Source: Metellina segmentata
Taxonomy: Eukaryota; Arthropoda; Arachnida; Araneae; Tetragnathidae
Direction of reading: 5' to 3'
NCBI GenBank assembly: GCA_947359465.1
Contig: OX375880.1
Location: forward strand, 11,106,120-11,170,119
Length of the DNA: 64,000 nucleotides
The notes under the pieces are model-generated. The model saw only the letters and a list, made by a program, of their open reading frames with translations, searched no databases and had not been told where the DNA came from. This document shows positions 19,622 through 31,619 of this stretch, in pieces; within the stretch, counting starts at the first letter, position 1; each line of letters begins with the position of its first letter. Position numbers and translations under genes: made by a program.

Positions 19622-20200
19622 TCAGTACCGGCTATGTGGTCACCCTCTTATAAGGTCATCCCACTTATAGGGTCAGTTTTCTAAAGTCCCGTCTAACTTA
19701 ATAGGGAACATGCGCTAAAGCGCACCGCTTATAGAGTCATTTTATTTTTCCGGTTATCGGTAAGAAGATCGTTTTTTTTTTTTAATCTTTTCAATGAGAT
19801 TATCGGTTTTTTCTTTTAAAAAAATAGTAATTGTTGTAATATTTCTTGAAGCCGGAGAGGACCTGAATTTACGCCTTTACTTCCCTCCCCTCGTCGGCGT
19901 TACCCACCCCTTAATTATCTTCTTCCCAAGCACAACATTTGAATTTGCATTTGTAGAGGACGTTATTACCTATTGAATGCTACCTTTGAATTGCTCTAGT
20001 ACAAATAGTGCAGGAAACAAACGAGGTGGTTCGTTTGCTTCTAAAATTTTTCATTGCATTAATTTGTTTGATACCAATAAAATTTATTTTGTGTTTAGTA
20101 CTTCGATTAACTGCAGGAAGGGTGTTAGGTGTGGACATTTGTATGTTTATTGGTTGAAGTTATCTCTCCCTGTTTGAAAAGTACATTGAAATTTGAGACA
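19622..20200 (+). mobile_element. pogo/Tigger-like transposon, left part
   Basis: Begins CTATGTGGTCACCCTCTTAT with tandem-like GGTCAT/GGTCAG motifs, the style of pogo-family termini. Positions 19935-20125 are repeated in reverse at 21888-22093. No transposase domain could be read. Confidence 0.45.
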
Positions 20201-20229
20201 AAACGAACGTTTATATATGTTAAATTTTT

Positions 20230-20525
20230 TATTTGTTTTTTTTAGTCTGCTGACAAATCGTTCCTATGCGCAAAATAAAAACGGAAACGAAAAAAATAAA
20301 TTTTGAATCTGCGATCTTTTATGCTGCTGCCATTCCAAAGAAAACAATAATAATTAAATTCATTTTTAAATGTTCTAGATTGAATTTAAAAATTCGCCGC
20401 GATCCAAAAATTGCAAAATATTTAGACTATCTGTGTGCTAAAACCCATTATTGTAAGTGTAGATTCGTCAGGACTGTGATACCGACAAAAAGAAAAACAA
20501 ACACGTCCTTTTATAATAATAGAGA
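20230..20525 (-). mobile_element. Helitron 5' end fragment
   Basis: On the minus strand it begins TCTCTATTATTATAAAAGG at about 20525 and follows the family for about 300 bp; the 3' hairpin end is absent. Confidence 0.65.
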
Positions 20526-20666
20526 TGAGTGCACTGAATACGGATGCACGTACGTATGCGTACTGTACTTAGATTAGTAAGGTTAGCTAATAAATTTCAC
20601 TAAAAAAAAATATTGCATATTATTTACTGTAATTTTTACTTTGCGAATTAATTCTTAAAATGCTCT

Positions 20667-21401
20667 TAAAAGGGGTCCGGGACACAAAAATCGTCAAATT
20701 TTCGATTTTTTTTTTATTATTTTAAGAAATTTTCTCTGCGTTTTTCTGCTTAAAATGACGTCTAAATCATGTTTCTATCTTAATTAGAACTAAAGATATA
20801 ATAATTTTTGTGATGCGTTGTTTTGAAAATCTAACACTCTTGACAGTTGTTGTCATGGTAACAACATCTGTCTTTAAAACTTTAAATGCTTTTTTCTCCG
20901 TGATACATTTTTTCAAGATTTCCTGTACTCAAATTGCTATAAGTCGAAAACCGATAAAGTTTAAGAGTTGAAATTTGGAATATATCTTTCTCAAACATTA
21001 TACTTTAATTTCGATTCAGCAAATTTGAAACAAATATTTATTTTTTAAAATATGACCTTGTATAAAAAATGTACCTTTCAATTTTCAAAAATTTTCATTC
21101 AAATATTTTTTATTAAATTAATATTTTTTTAATTGCTGAATCGAAATTAAAGTTTATAAATTTGTGAATAATTTACTGCAAGAATTTTGAAAATTGATCA
21201 AGAATATTTTAAGTTTTAGCAATTTAAAATGACCTCTCTTTTTTCCAAAAAATTTTAATTTAAAATTTTTTAAAAACTTTTGGAAAAGTTTTGTGTTGTG
21301 ATTTTGCTTATTATTTAGATGGGTAATCAGTTCAAAAAAATTAAAAATTAAAAATGAATTAATAAAAAAAAATTTCAATGTGTCCCGGACCCCCTTAAAG
21401 T
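20667..21401. mobile_element. MITE with GGGGTCCGGGACAC inverted ends
   Basis: The left end AAAAGGGGTCCGGGACAC and the right end GTGTCCCGGACCCCCTTAAA are reverse complements. The interior is AT-rich with a smaller internal inverted repeat around GATTCAGCAA (21015) and TTGCTGAATC (21133). Confidence 0.75.
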
Positions 21402-21477
21402 TTAATTATTTGTTTATGAGCGCTATATTCGATAGGTGAATATAATACTGCCATAATTAAATAGTGTAGTATTGTTC

Positions 21478-22093
21478 AGCATACATGGTCACCCCGCTTT
21501 ATATGGTCGGATATTTCTGGACCGTTGAGCTGACCATATAACCGATAATGACCAGTGTAGTTTGATGGTTATCGATAGGAAAAGTTTTCCTTTATGTTCT
21601 AGTTATGTATCAGCAAAAAATATTTCATGTGTGTGTGGGTCTATTATTTAATATTATATATCTTGTCTCTGGTGCAGCATGGCCTGATATGGCCTTTGTG
21701 TCATAATAACCTAAAACAAGCCAAAGAACCGTTATGTTCTAGGAACAAGTGCCCACTTTTCAATTTATATTAAGTACGTTAATTTGGTTGAACGAAGAAC
21801 TTAATTTCTTGAATTCGTCTGGTGGACATGTGGATAGAAAAAAGTTATTTTTATTTATCGAAACGTAACGGGACGGTATGAGCTTTGACACCCTTTCTTC
21901 AGTTAATCGAAGTACTAAACACAAAATAAATTTTATTGGTATCAAACAAATTGAATGAAACAATTGCAATGAAAAGTTTCAGAAGCAAACGAAACACCTC
22001 GTTTGTTTCCAGTACTATTTGTGCTAGAGCAAATTCAAAGGTAGCATTCAATAGTTAATAACATCCTCTATAAAGGCAAATCCAAAAATGTTG
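21478..22093 (-). mobile_element. pogo/Tigger-like transposon, second copy in reverse
   Basis: The terminus near 21490 reads GGTCACCCCGCTTTATATGG, the mirror of the other terminus. Positions 21888-22093 match 19935-20125 in inverted orientation. With the copy on the left it forms a large interrupted palindrome. Confidence 0.45.
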
Positions 22094-22353
22094 TATGAGA
22101 GCACGAATTAAAAATCAAATTTTGCACAAATAACGAGACTTCTAATAGAAAAACGATGTTTTGATGCCATAATCAGATTTTGCATCGTTAATTTAGTATA
22201 AATGTGAAGTTTCATGACCAAAATATCTTTATATCCTCAGATAATCAGTGCTAAAATTGATGTCAGTATGAGCTATCTCCACATAGAAAGTTTCTATTTG
22301 TCGATCGAGATTCATTGTAGCTATCGCTACATAAATTTCAAATTTAAACACTA

Positions 22354-22914
22354 CACTGCCCTACAATAATGGACAGGATGCCAGCGGATTTGCACAAAAT
22401 CCGACTACTTTTTGGTGGTGTTTTTCGTGGTATGGTCTGGGACCTGTTGTTCCTAGTCAATTGAACTCCGACGCCTGCATGAACATTTTGGATAATCAGG
22501 TTCTTCCCACACTCTGACAATTTTATGCAATGGACAAATGTTACTTCCAGGACGACAACGCTCCATGTCATGCTGCAGCCTCTGTAAAGCAGTGGTATCA
22601 TGATATGGATGTAAAACGTCTTCCCTAGCCTGCTCAGAGTCCCGACATTATCCCCATAGAACATTTGTGGGACGCGTTAGAGCGACGCTTACGGACCGGA
22701 GAACCACGTCCGAAATTTACAACTGAGCTGGCGACATTCTTGCAGCAGGAATGGACACAAATACCCATAGCTGTGTATCAAAACCTTGTTGAAGTATGCT
22801 CATGAAGGTTGCTGGTGTATTTGCAGCACGTGGGGGACCATCCCCCTTTAAAGCATGTATTCTTTCCCTTATACCATCACATCTTGATGGCAGGTCCATT
22901 ATTGTAGGGTAGTG
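22354..22914 (+). mobile_element. Tc1/mariner relic with transposase 3' part
   Basis: Ends CACTGCCCTACAATAATGGA and, reversed, CACTACCCTACAATAATGGA, each next to TA. The interior, on the plus strand, encodes remnants of a DDE transposase: FQDDNAPCH-like (second catalytic Asp), SP..IPIEHLWD-like (third catalytic acid) and the C-terminal tail, with stops. The N-terminal half is deleted. A sister copy lies at 44501-45068. Confidence 0.75.
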
Positions 22915-23379
22915 TATATAGCAGTGTAAATCAACTCCACCATGAAGTATTTTGGGGTAAAGTTGCACTGTTTCACTCCAGCTTACCAAAACAAATCTAC
23001 TTAAACGCATGCAATCCTCATTCGAACTTAGTTCAAAATTACACTGTCCCAAAGTTCGCACAGCACAGTAGAATTTTTCAGTCATCGTAGAGTTATTATA
23101 TTTATTACGCAAGTACACATGATTTGAGAATTACATTATTAAATTTTCTATGCAAGTTCAAACTTTTCAATAAAATTATCTGAGGTTTGTCAGATTTTTT
23201 TAAAAACTTTTTGTTGCCCCTAAAATCGCAATAATGAGGAAAATTGAATGTATCGCAAAAAGTGTCAATCAGAATGAGATGAAATTTTGAATGGTCATAG
23301 CAGAAGTTCTGAATCGATTTCCATCAAAATTTAACAAGGTTCCATTCATAATTTTTCTTCAAATATTAATTTATAATCA
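22915..23379. other. Intron, nothing recognised
   Basis: No exon or repeat boundary seen. Confidence 0.4.
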
Positions 23380-24145
23380 CACTGCTCTGCAAAAAAAAAA
23401 TTCGAGCCCTGAAACCATTTTAGCTGATTTTTACATAAAATGACCTCATGAATTCGAATATGAACCCAGTTTTCTGGGGACGCAACCCCCGTCCTGTGTT
23501 TATCACTTTTCGATACAATTTTATGGATATAAATTTGATTTGGGAGTGGGGAAAAGGACTTAGAGCTAGAGAGGTGAAAAGCTCTAAAACATGAACATTT
23601 GTAGCAAGGAGGGAGATTTGGAGGGGATTTGTCCCCTTAAATTGTTTGTTTAAGATGTAATGAGGGATTCGAAACCTCTCCCCTCTCACACGCTTTTAGC
23701 CGAAATTGTTGCTATAGATTTCTATTAGTTCGGGATTTTAGAGGGAGGAAAAGGAGGGGCTACAAGCTGGAATATGTAGAAAATAAATGAAAAAATTGCG
23801 TAAACAACCCAGAAAAAACGATCATTTTCAATGATTTTTTTTACAATTTAAGGGGACAAATCCCTCTAAATCTACCGCCTTGCTGCAAATGTTCATATTT
23901 TAGAGCTTTTTTTTAACCTCTATTGCCCCTCAGAAGAAACTTAATGGTTAAAATAATCCTTTACCCCACTCCAAATCAAATTTATGTCCATAAAATTATA
24001 TCGAAAAGTGATAAACATAAGGGGGTGGGTCCCCAGATAACGGTATGTGAAGGGGGAAAACGGGGGTCATATTCGGATTCAGGAGGTTATTTTACATAAG
24101 AATCAGCTGGAATGGTGTCGGGCCTTTTTTTCATACAGAGTAGTG
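23380..24145. mobile_element. Foldback-type element with ~270-bp inverted arms
   Basis: Arm 23380-23645 and arm 23848-24145 are imperfect reverse complements. The ends CACTGCTCTGCAAAAA and reversed CACTACTCTGTATGAA match. The arms contain TTTGGAGGGGATTTGTCCCC and its complement. No coding sequence. Confidence 0.75.
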
Positions 24146-24351
24146 TTTTTATTACATACTAAAACCTAATTTTAAAGTAAAATATTAAATGGATATAGTT
24201 TGGGTTGCTTCACAGTAACATGGTACAAAATATAGGCTCTATAGATATATTATCTACTCTCATAATTGTTCAAATAAAGAGTTAGGTTCGATTTTTCCCC
24301 TCGACTGTACATGGAGCGGCCGGTATGATCTCGCAATCTTTTATTTCTTAC

Positions 24352-24459
24352 CAACACAAGAATTGGAATCGTACTCATAGCCTTCCTGGCACACGCACTC
24401 CTCTACTCCATCGACGAAACGGCAGCCGACTGTTTGGGAAATAAAATTGCACGAACAGT
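24352..24459 (-). CDS. Compact EGF-like exon (module 10)
   Basis: Acceptor TTCCTAG before 24459, donor GTTG|GTAAGA after 24352; 108 bp, phase 1-1. Encodes a six-cysteine module: CSC, then a GC, then ECVCQEGYEYDSNSC. The first two cysteines are separated by a single residue, as in the other three modules of this block (exons at 25.8, 29.2 and 32.2 kb), unlike ordinary EGF folds with a longer first loop. These four compact modules form a distinct domain type inside the protein. Confidence 0.82.
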
Positions 24460-24834
24460 CTAGGAATCAAAACAAGAGCGATTACTGGAAAACAAGTGTG
24501 AAATAGATTACAAATAAAAACAATAAAAAGTTAAAAATAAATTATTTTAGAGAAAACATTTGTAAAATTCATCGAAATTCTAATGGAAACTGGAACAACT
24601 ATTAAATTTTTCAAAGAACACTTGCAATTGAATGGAGATGCGTGTTTCAGTAACACACTTTCTTTCTTCGAGCACATTTACCTGCTATGGGCATCACAAT
24701 CCCAAGATACCCGAGTTATATTTTCTCCCTTTCATTTTTACCGAAGTTTGAGAAAATTATTCAAAGTAAAGAAAAACAGATTTGGGATGCATTTTGTTAA
24801 GTGGTTAACTTCCTGGGGAATGTGATGGTCGAAA

Positions 24835-25126
24835 ACTGACAGGAGATGGTCGGGGATATATGTTGGCTTTGTTTCATGATTTCAGCTGCAGTATGTCGTT
24901 AAACATTCACTTTATTGACTCCCACTCGAATTTCTTCCCTAACAACTGCGGGGAGGGCAGTAATGAGCTCGGCGAATGTTTTCATCAACACATTGCCAAG
25001 ATGGAGCAACGGCAACAGGGCAAATGGTAAACGTCGATACTGGCTGACTATTGCTGGACGCTCATCAGATATATTCCCCTAGTCCATCGACAGGCAAAAC
25101 GAAAGCGAAAGTCCGAAGAAGATTAA
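24835..25126 (+). pseudogene. Relic of a transposon-linked arthropod ORF (IHF-DSH type)
   Basis: One plus-strand frame reads MSLNIHFIDSHSNFFP, then ELGECFHQHI, then LADYCWTL and a basic tail KRKRKSEED with its own stop. I recognise this pattern (MSLK.HFL.SHLD.FP..LG, GERFHQDI, LADYCW) as a repetitive protein C terminus in many arthropod genomes, usually attributed to a transposable element; I cannot name the superfamily. A TAG/TAA-type stop after QGKW breaks it. Only the last ~95 codons are present. Confidence 0.5.
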
Positions 25127-25327
25127 GTATTTTTAACATGTATTAGAATATTTACATATATACATTTTTTCTCAATAATGCCATACACGTTACAAAAAAA
25201 AAAAAAAAACAGTATCCAATTCAACTTTTTCTTTGTCATATGGGTATTCAGCGCATTGAATTTATTAGGAAATGATTACTTTCATCTCGAAAGCAGAAAA
25301 GTTTTGGAATTTTGTTACTCAGTGTAA

Positions 25328-25706
25328 TTAAACCGGGTATATCGAAAATATCTGGCCAAATTCTAAAGGATGGTAGAGGGGCCCAAAATATACATTTTTG
25401 TCCAAAAAAATGGGAAATGCTGCTGTTAGGGGGTTGAGGAAGTTGTTAAGGGCAGTCGACAAGATCGTTTCAGAGGCGTAAGGCGTCATTCCCCGCTCAA
25501 ACTTTCAACAGCAGGCTTCGAATTCGTGTAGCGATGAATTCGAGCTGGGTATGGCGATTCATGTCACAGAAACGATGATATAAACTGACCTAAACTCCAC
25601 CCTCTGTCATCTAAAGGGGCACACATTCCTTGACAAGAAATGTCAGTTTTGAGCCCCTCTACCACCATTTACAATTTAGGCAGATATTTTCTAAACACCC
25701 TGTATA
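25328..25706. mobile_element. MITE with ~65-bp inverted ends
   Basis: The left arm (about 25333-25398) and the right arm (about 25640-25706) are imperfect reverse complements sharing GATGGTAGAGGGGC. The right outer end reads TACAGGGTGTTT in reverse, a common arthropod transposon terminus. Confidence 0.65.
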
Positions 25707-25774
25707 CGAGATCTCGAGTGACTATCATTAAGTTAGTGCCTACGAACTTGTAAAGTTAGCTAAGTATTTCTTAC

Positions 25775-25876
25775 AAGTGCATTTTCCATCCTTATCTCCA
25801 TATCCTTCTGTGCAGTTGCATGTTTTTACACCCTCATCATTAAAATAGCATTCGCCATAGGAGCCGCAATCGCAAT
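25775..25876 (-). CDS. Compact EGF-like exon (module 9)
   Basis: Acceptor TTTCAACAG before 25876, donor ACTT|GTAAGA after 25775; 102 bp, phase 1-1. Encodes CDCGSYGECYFNDEGVKTC, then NC, a TEGYGDKDGKC turn: six cysteines with a one-residue first spacing, same class as its neighbours. Acidic overall. The module is 34 residues, at the short end for EGF folds. Confidence 0.82.
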
Positions 25877-25930
25877 CTGTTGAAAAGAAAATATATTCAA
25901 TTATGGAAGCAGAAGTTGTGAAGGTAAAAT

Positions 25931-26570
25931 CTCTAATATTATAAAAGGAAGGTATTGTTTGTTTCTTGCACGCAAAATCCTGAAGAATCTATGGCACTTA
26001 CAATAATGGGATTTGGCACACAGGTAGTCCAATTTTTTTGCAATTTTAGGGTCGCGGCGAATTTTAAAATTTAATGTAGAACTTTTTAAAATGAATTTAA
26101 TGAAGTTTAATTATTATTGTTTTCTTTGGGATGGCAACAGCACAAAATATCAGAGTCTAAATTTATTTTTTCCGTTTTCATTTTGCGCGTAAGAATGATT
26201 TTCCAGCAGAAGATGAAAAACAAAGTTTTAAGTTATTTAGTTCTTTTTTCTATCTACTAGACTTTTAAATATAGAGTAAAAATTTCAACGGTTTTGAATT
26301 AGATCGGTACCTAAAAATATGATTTTCTTTAAATAAATAAAAATTTCAAATTGAATACCTTGTATATTTTTGCAAGAGAATGTGACGTCACGCCAATATT
26401 CGTGTTCCAAAAACAACAGATTACAAGCATAGAAAATCAAAACCATTTTGGCTGGCAATATTTTGTTCTTTTTGTAAAATCGGGATCGTTAAAGATTGAT
26501 TACAAATTTCAACGGATTTGAAATCAGCGAAAAATTTGACACCTTATACGTTTGATTTTCTTTCAATGTT
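25931..26570 (+). mobile_element. Helitron, 3'-truncated
   Basis: Starts TCTCTAATATTATAAAAGG and follows the family through both interior blocks (GCAAGAGAATGTGACGTCAC near 26370). The hairpin/CTAG end is absent. Confidence 0.7.
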
Positions 26571-26753
26571 AAATAGAAAGAGAGGCTGCGATTCATTTTA
26601 CCATAAAATAATGTTTAAAATGAGTTAGTTTCAATATCACTAATGGAAACTACATATATCAGGGGTTCCCAAACTTATATAAGTCGTGGCACCCTTAATA
26701 GAATTGGAATTTTCTCACAACACCCTCGTCATGTAACATCTCTCTCTCTCTGT

Positions 26754-26756
<3 letters not shown>

Positions 26757-26808
<52 letters not shown>
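26757..26808. repeat. (AT)n microsatellite
   Basis: About 26 uninterrupted TA/AT dinucleotides. Confidence 0.95.
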
Positions 26809-26812
<4 letters not shown>

Positions 26813-27762
26813 TTCACATTTGTACGACTTCGAAGAAGAAATTAGAGATGTAAGTGGTAAGAACATAGACATAATTAATACAACTCGTATTTAAAATTCA
26901 CCCATACTAGCCGGGCTGCGCCGGCTAGCGCTCGGCGGTGTGTAATAGTGCTTTTTTTAAACTTTTTTACGCACCGTAATCAAGCATGTTTTGATTTGTA
27001 TATTTTATTTATTTTTATGAAACAATTCTTCAAATCATTGCGAGCGTATTCAATCAAATATTTAAGGAAAGTTGGTCGAAATATACATATACCGCTACAA
27101 AATTATACATGTCTAGTGATAGTTTGCAGGAAATAGACATATCATTAAAATCTAACTCCTAAATAATATTTCTACAATAGGTAATATACCAGAACATATA
27201 ATGCAAACAAAAATAAAATTCCGATCCTTGAAAAAATGCAAAATTCCGAAGAAAAAAAATACGTACGTATCTATTCAAACGTGTTGAATTTAGATTTCCT
27301 GAATATATTGTGAAATAGAATAATGCGACAAAAGACTTTTCAACGATATTGACAAAGACAATAATGATTTATTAACAAAAAAATATATATATTTATAATA
27401 CTTGGGAATCCTCAAATATGTCCACAACATCTCGCAGTCAACTCAACTACGCAAACACGGAATTCTAAATCAAATTAAAAAAGCAAACATATAATTCTGA
27501 AGTGGCCAGATACCGGGTAGCAAAATCACGTTTAAATTACTTTTACATCAAAGGAAGAAATAAGAAGTCAGTTCAAACATAAATTTTTACAATTTAATTC
27601 CTTACTTTGCATAGAAATTGACCTCGGCTATTTAAAAACAGCAAGAATTCAAAATATCTGGGTTATTTTATTTACGTTTGATTGTTGCCATTCGACGATA
27701 CACAAATAACGTCGATTTCGGGTCCACGTACGTTAGTGTTTTATATATATAGATACTTCAAC

Positions 27763-27995
27763 TGTACTTAATAGGAAAACGTAAGTGTACTTTATAGGAA
27801 AATGTAAGTGTACTTAATAGGAAAACGTAAGTGTACTTAATAGGAAAACGTAAGTGTACTTAATAGGAAAACACAAGTGTACTTAATAGGAAAACACAAA
27901 TGTACTTAATAGGAAAACACAAGTGTACTCAATAGGAAAACACAAGTGTACTTAATAGGAAAACACAAGTGTACTTAATAGGAAAACACAAGTGT
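27763..27995. repeat. Minisatellite, 23-bp unit, ~10 copies
   Basis: Unit GTACTTAATAGGAAAACRYAA plus GT. The first half of the array has CGTAA and the second half CACAA, so two unit types are blocked rather than mixed. Confidence 0.9.
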
Positions 27996-28261
27996 AGGTG
28001 AAAATTTAAATAAAACAAATTAAATTACCTTCAACATACTCTTGGAGGCACGTATATGTGTGTGTTTAGTGTGACGGGTGAGCCCGCTGCTCACTGCCCA
28101 CTTGTTTGAATTGGAGAATTAAGATACAGCTACTTTAACGACATTAATTTTCTAACGATATTTGCTCCTTATAATGGCAGCTGCTTCATAGGCGCTTCGC
28201 GGCACCCCTAATCTCTACGTGGCACCCCAGGGTACCGCGGCACACACTTTGGGAACCCCTG

Positions 28262-29140
28262 ATATATACTATTATTATGTATACTGTTACTACTATTATT
28301 ATGTATACTGTTACTACTATTATTGTGTGTGTGTGTGTATACTGTTACTACTATTACTAAATACTACTATTCATCATGTATGATTGAAATACGCTAAACA
28401 CACTGTAATTGCGAATTTAATTTAAAAAAGGTTTTTATAATCCTTATTTATATTCACTTTTATTTATACATGTATGTCATAATAACAGAAATTATAAGCC
28501 TGCAGTCGTGACGGAGTAGCAAGAGTGGTCTAGGCAACCGGATGAGGATGATCCATTGGCGTGGAATGTAGTGCTGGTTCCATAAAAAGAGACATAAATT
28601 CTCTAACCCAAATCTTTATTTCTTCAATAGCATATTAGTAGCATTATCAGGTGTGGAGGTTGTTACGGGGACTAAGACTTGAACGGAACTGTACTTTTCT
28701 ATTCTAAGGTGCTCATGGAAAAAATGTATAGTTCAAAATGAATTCGCCAGAGGGATGAGAATCAAAAGAAAGATTATTGGACAGAGAATGTAGCAAGAAA
28801 TTTCATTGGTAGAGGTCGGGAGTTAAGCGAAGAGGTAATTTTATCTTACAGGCGAATTGAGAGGAAAAGTGGCAGTGGGAGGTCAATCATACTGGAAGGT
28901 CCGGAGGTCAAAGGTGAAAGGGGATGGCAAGATATATGACCTATTGGACAAAAAAGACGAAAGACTGAAAGGGAAGTGGGGTGATTAAGGGACTGGTCTC
29001 TGGTGATAATTGTATTAGGGGGTTATTTTTATGTATCATTTCATGTATATCTTCAATTTATCCATTATGTATACATCTTGAAAACAACGAAGGCACTTTG
29101 AAAGTTCATTTTATTAAAAAATATATTTGCGATACATTAC
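28262..29140. other. Intron, mostly unremarkable, with ACTGTTACTACT repeats
   Basis: At 28262-28370 the 12-24 bp motif ATACTGTTACTACTATTATT repeats about three times beside a short GT run. The rest shows no exon or transposon end. Confidence 0.5.
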
Positions 29141-29242
29141 CAACACAAAAGCCATTTTTTTCTTTTAATCCTCGATGGCAGTCACAAAATTTCTCTCCTT
29201 GAGCATCGAATAAACAATCTCCGCCCAAACCACAGTTGCATT
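29141..29242 (-). CDS. Compact EGF-like exon (module 8)
   Basis: Acceptor TTCTTGTAG before 29242, donor GTTG|GTAATG after 29141; 102 bp, phase 1-1. Encodes CNCGLGGDCLFDAQGEKFC, then DCHRGL and a GFC ending: six cysteines, one-residue first spacing. The GLGGDC/FDAQGEKFC arrangement parallels GSYGEC/FNDEGVKTC in the next module, so the two exons arose by duplication. Confidence 0.82.
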
Positions 29243-29515
29243 CTACAAGAAACAAAAAGTAACTCCCTTTCTGATTTTGATGGAGCTTATCAAGAGTTAA
29301 TGTTTAACAAATGGTTAGGCATAGATACTTCTGTTACACGGGTTTACTATACTTGGAGAAGTAGTTAAACTCTGACAGAGTACGAACTTAAACTAACTAA
29401 TTTAACTCCCTAATTAGCACAGACTACTTCCATATTGGTTTTCCTGAAATGTCGCGAATTGCTGTAGCAGTACTCGTATGTTTAGTTAACAATTATATAA
29501 TTTGATAGTGTAGAA

Positions 29516-30981
29516 CAGTGATTCTTAACCTGTGGGGCGCGCCCCTCTAGGGGGGCGCGAGCACACTAGAGGTAGGGCGCAAGAATATCCAAGAGAAAAT
29601 ATTATTTAAAAAATTGATTAACTGACTTAAAGGAAAGCACACATATACATAGAAAACAAAATACATTTCGACATATTTAATAATTAACTTATTAAAGTAA
29701 AACAGCTTCTAAATCAAAACTTATTTAATCAAAACATACCAAATTAAAAACAAATTTAAAAATTATAAGTGACTTCCTTGGGCCTGTCTTGCCGAGCAAA
29801 GTTTTTCGAAGGAAGGCTTAATATTAGAAATAGACACTCTCAGTTCTGTATCTATACTTAGCTGAGATCTATATTTTGTCTTCAAAGAAGCCACATCAGA
29901 AAATCCAGTTTCACAAAGGTAGGATGTTGAAAATGGTAATAGAATGCGAAATGCCCTTGTTTTTTGTGCAGAAAAATAATCCTCTACTCCTGACCAAAAT
30001 TCAAATAGTGATTTATTAATAAATTGTCTTTTGGTTTCGACACTTGTCGTGAAGTCCATGAAATTTTCTTCCTCATCAATTGAGAGTCCTTCGGGAGTCT
30101 TATGAAATGGATCCCTAACCCATTCGTAACTTGCTATCAGTTTGTCGTCAGCAAGAAAATACTTTTTAAAATTCTTTGCCATCATGGCTAAATGATTTTC
30201 GATGGTTACAAAAACAACTTTTACATGTTCTTCTTCAGCCTTGTAAATTTTAGTACAATCATTCACATTTGCAAACGTCTAATGCTAAAAGGAGCGTCTA
30301 ATGCTCGTTTACACCCGCTTAAAAAATTATCCATGTGTCTGCATAAATCTGCTGCCCTGAATATTTAATATGGTGATTGCAATTAACACGAAAACATATA
30401 TAACATACGACAGATTTGATAGCGATCGACTCGAATGAGAATTGAAACTTGCGTATCGAACATTTTCCTTCTTCCTATGGGAAAACATTTGCTCTGCGCA
30501 TGCTCGAGACGTTTGTTTCTTCCACAAACCATATTACTTATTTTTTCTCTTTTCTTTAGTCATGCTTCTGTTTTATTTCTTTTATTATTCCAAAAAAAAA
30601 GTGTTCTCAATTTATAAATTTAGCTCACCCCGTCTAGGTTAACTTTTATTAACTAATTTTTGTACTTTCATATTCTTTTAACGTTATCTCCCTGTTTGGC
30701 TTTCATTTCAAAAATATAATATTTAAATTTTCCCCGCTTCCATTCGCTTCATTTGTTCACCGCCCGCTTGGCAAAATGTCAGATGTGGTTTCTCGCCAAC
30801 GTTGGCTCGATTTTAGTCTTGATTTGGCAGTTAGTTAAAAATAATTTAAAAACAGAAATCAAACTACTCAATATATATTATTGTTGTATACATTTTAGTG
30901 TATACGGGTGGGGGGGGAAGGGCGCGATGAAAATTATGATTGAAAACTGGGCCGCGAATAATGAAAGGTTGAGAAACGCTG
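29516..30981 (-). mobile_element. hAT transposon (ZBED5/SCAND3-like) relic
   Basis: Ends CAGTGATTCTTAACCTG and reversed CAGCGTTTCTCAACCTT. Flanking 8-mers GTGTAGAA and GTGTGAAA match at 6 of 8 positions. Contains the transposase C-terminal half on the minus strand; the BED finger and first catalytic part are missing. Confidence 0.8.
29763..30266 (-). pseudogene. hAT transposase C-terminal fragment
   Basis: An open 167-codon frame with the hAT dimerisation (hATC-like) region: LLPFSTSYLCETGFS, then LKTKYRSQL and LRVSISNI. This is the typical end of ZBED5/SCAND3-type domesticated-looking transposases, which are widespread in arthropods as repeats. Upstream sequence lacks the BED zinc finger and the catalytic N-terminal half, and no promoter or splice structure is visible, so it is a truncated transposon gene rather than a host gene. 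Confidence 0.75.
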
Positions 30982-30989
30982 GTGTGAAA

Positions 30990-31223
30990 ATATCTTCTTG
31001 TATCTATTGAACAAGCGCAAACACTGAATTGGACGATTTTACAAACCAACGTACACCACAAAATTTCCACCGTTTCATTTTAATGAGGAACTTGGCCATT
31101 TTTTGTTTTCATTTTTATACTATAGAAAATGAAAAAAATATGATGGAAAGTATCTTTCGTTTTTACTTTTATAGCCCGAAAAGGTAAACCCCTTTATCGA
31201 ATACATTTGAAAGCCAGTTTGGA
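30990..31223. other. Intron spacer
   Basis: Nothing recognised. Confidence 0.4.
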
Positions 31224-31540
31224 AATGGTAATTTATTAATTAACGTCGTACTAGAGCAACACAACGGGCTATTGACGACGGTCCGTGATCAATCCCCTGA
31301 GGGAATAATCCGAGGACAACACGTCATTTTGAACCACGGTCACATGACAAGGCAACACCCAAGCTGGCACCTCACTCTCCAAACTTCCACACCAACACAA
31401 GCGAGGACTTTCGGCCACGACCTATTTAAGGTGCACCAGCTGCCTCCTTAACATACGCTTACAGACATCCATACACTGACCCGGATTCGAAATAGGAACC
31501 ATCCGATCTAGAGACTAACACCTTAATCATCAGACCGGAG
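31224..31540 (-). repeat. SINE family 1, near full length
   Basis: Reverse orientation: tail AATTAACGTCGTACTAGAGC at the left, tRNA-like head with GGATTCGAAATAGG and CCTTAATCATCAGACCGG at the right. Confidence 0.78.
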
Positions 31541-31619
31541 TTTGGAAATGAAAACAAGTAATCATCTCACATCCAAAATCACCAGAACTGAAAATTTATA
31601 AATGACCAGTTCAATCAGT

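Larger units (their letters stand above)
26660..28261. mobile_element. Non-autonomous hAT element carrying simple repeats
   Basis: Ends CAGGGGTTCCCAAACTT and, reversed, CAGGGGTTCCCAAAGTG, with matching GGCACCC/GGGTGCC subterminal motifs. Both flanks are AT-repeats, so no clean 8-bp duplication can be read. Inside are an (AT)n run and a 23-bp minisatellite. No transposase. Confidence 0.75.

Noticed and set aside
29763..30266. Domesticated hAT-derived host gene
   Set aside because: It lies inside terminal inverted repeats with an old target duplication, lacks the N-terminal half, and has no exon structure.
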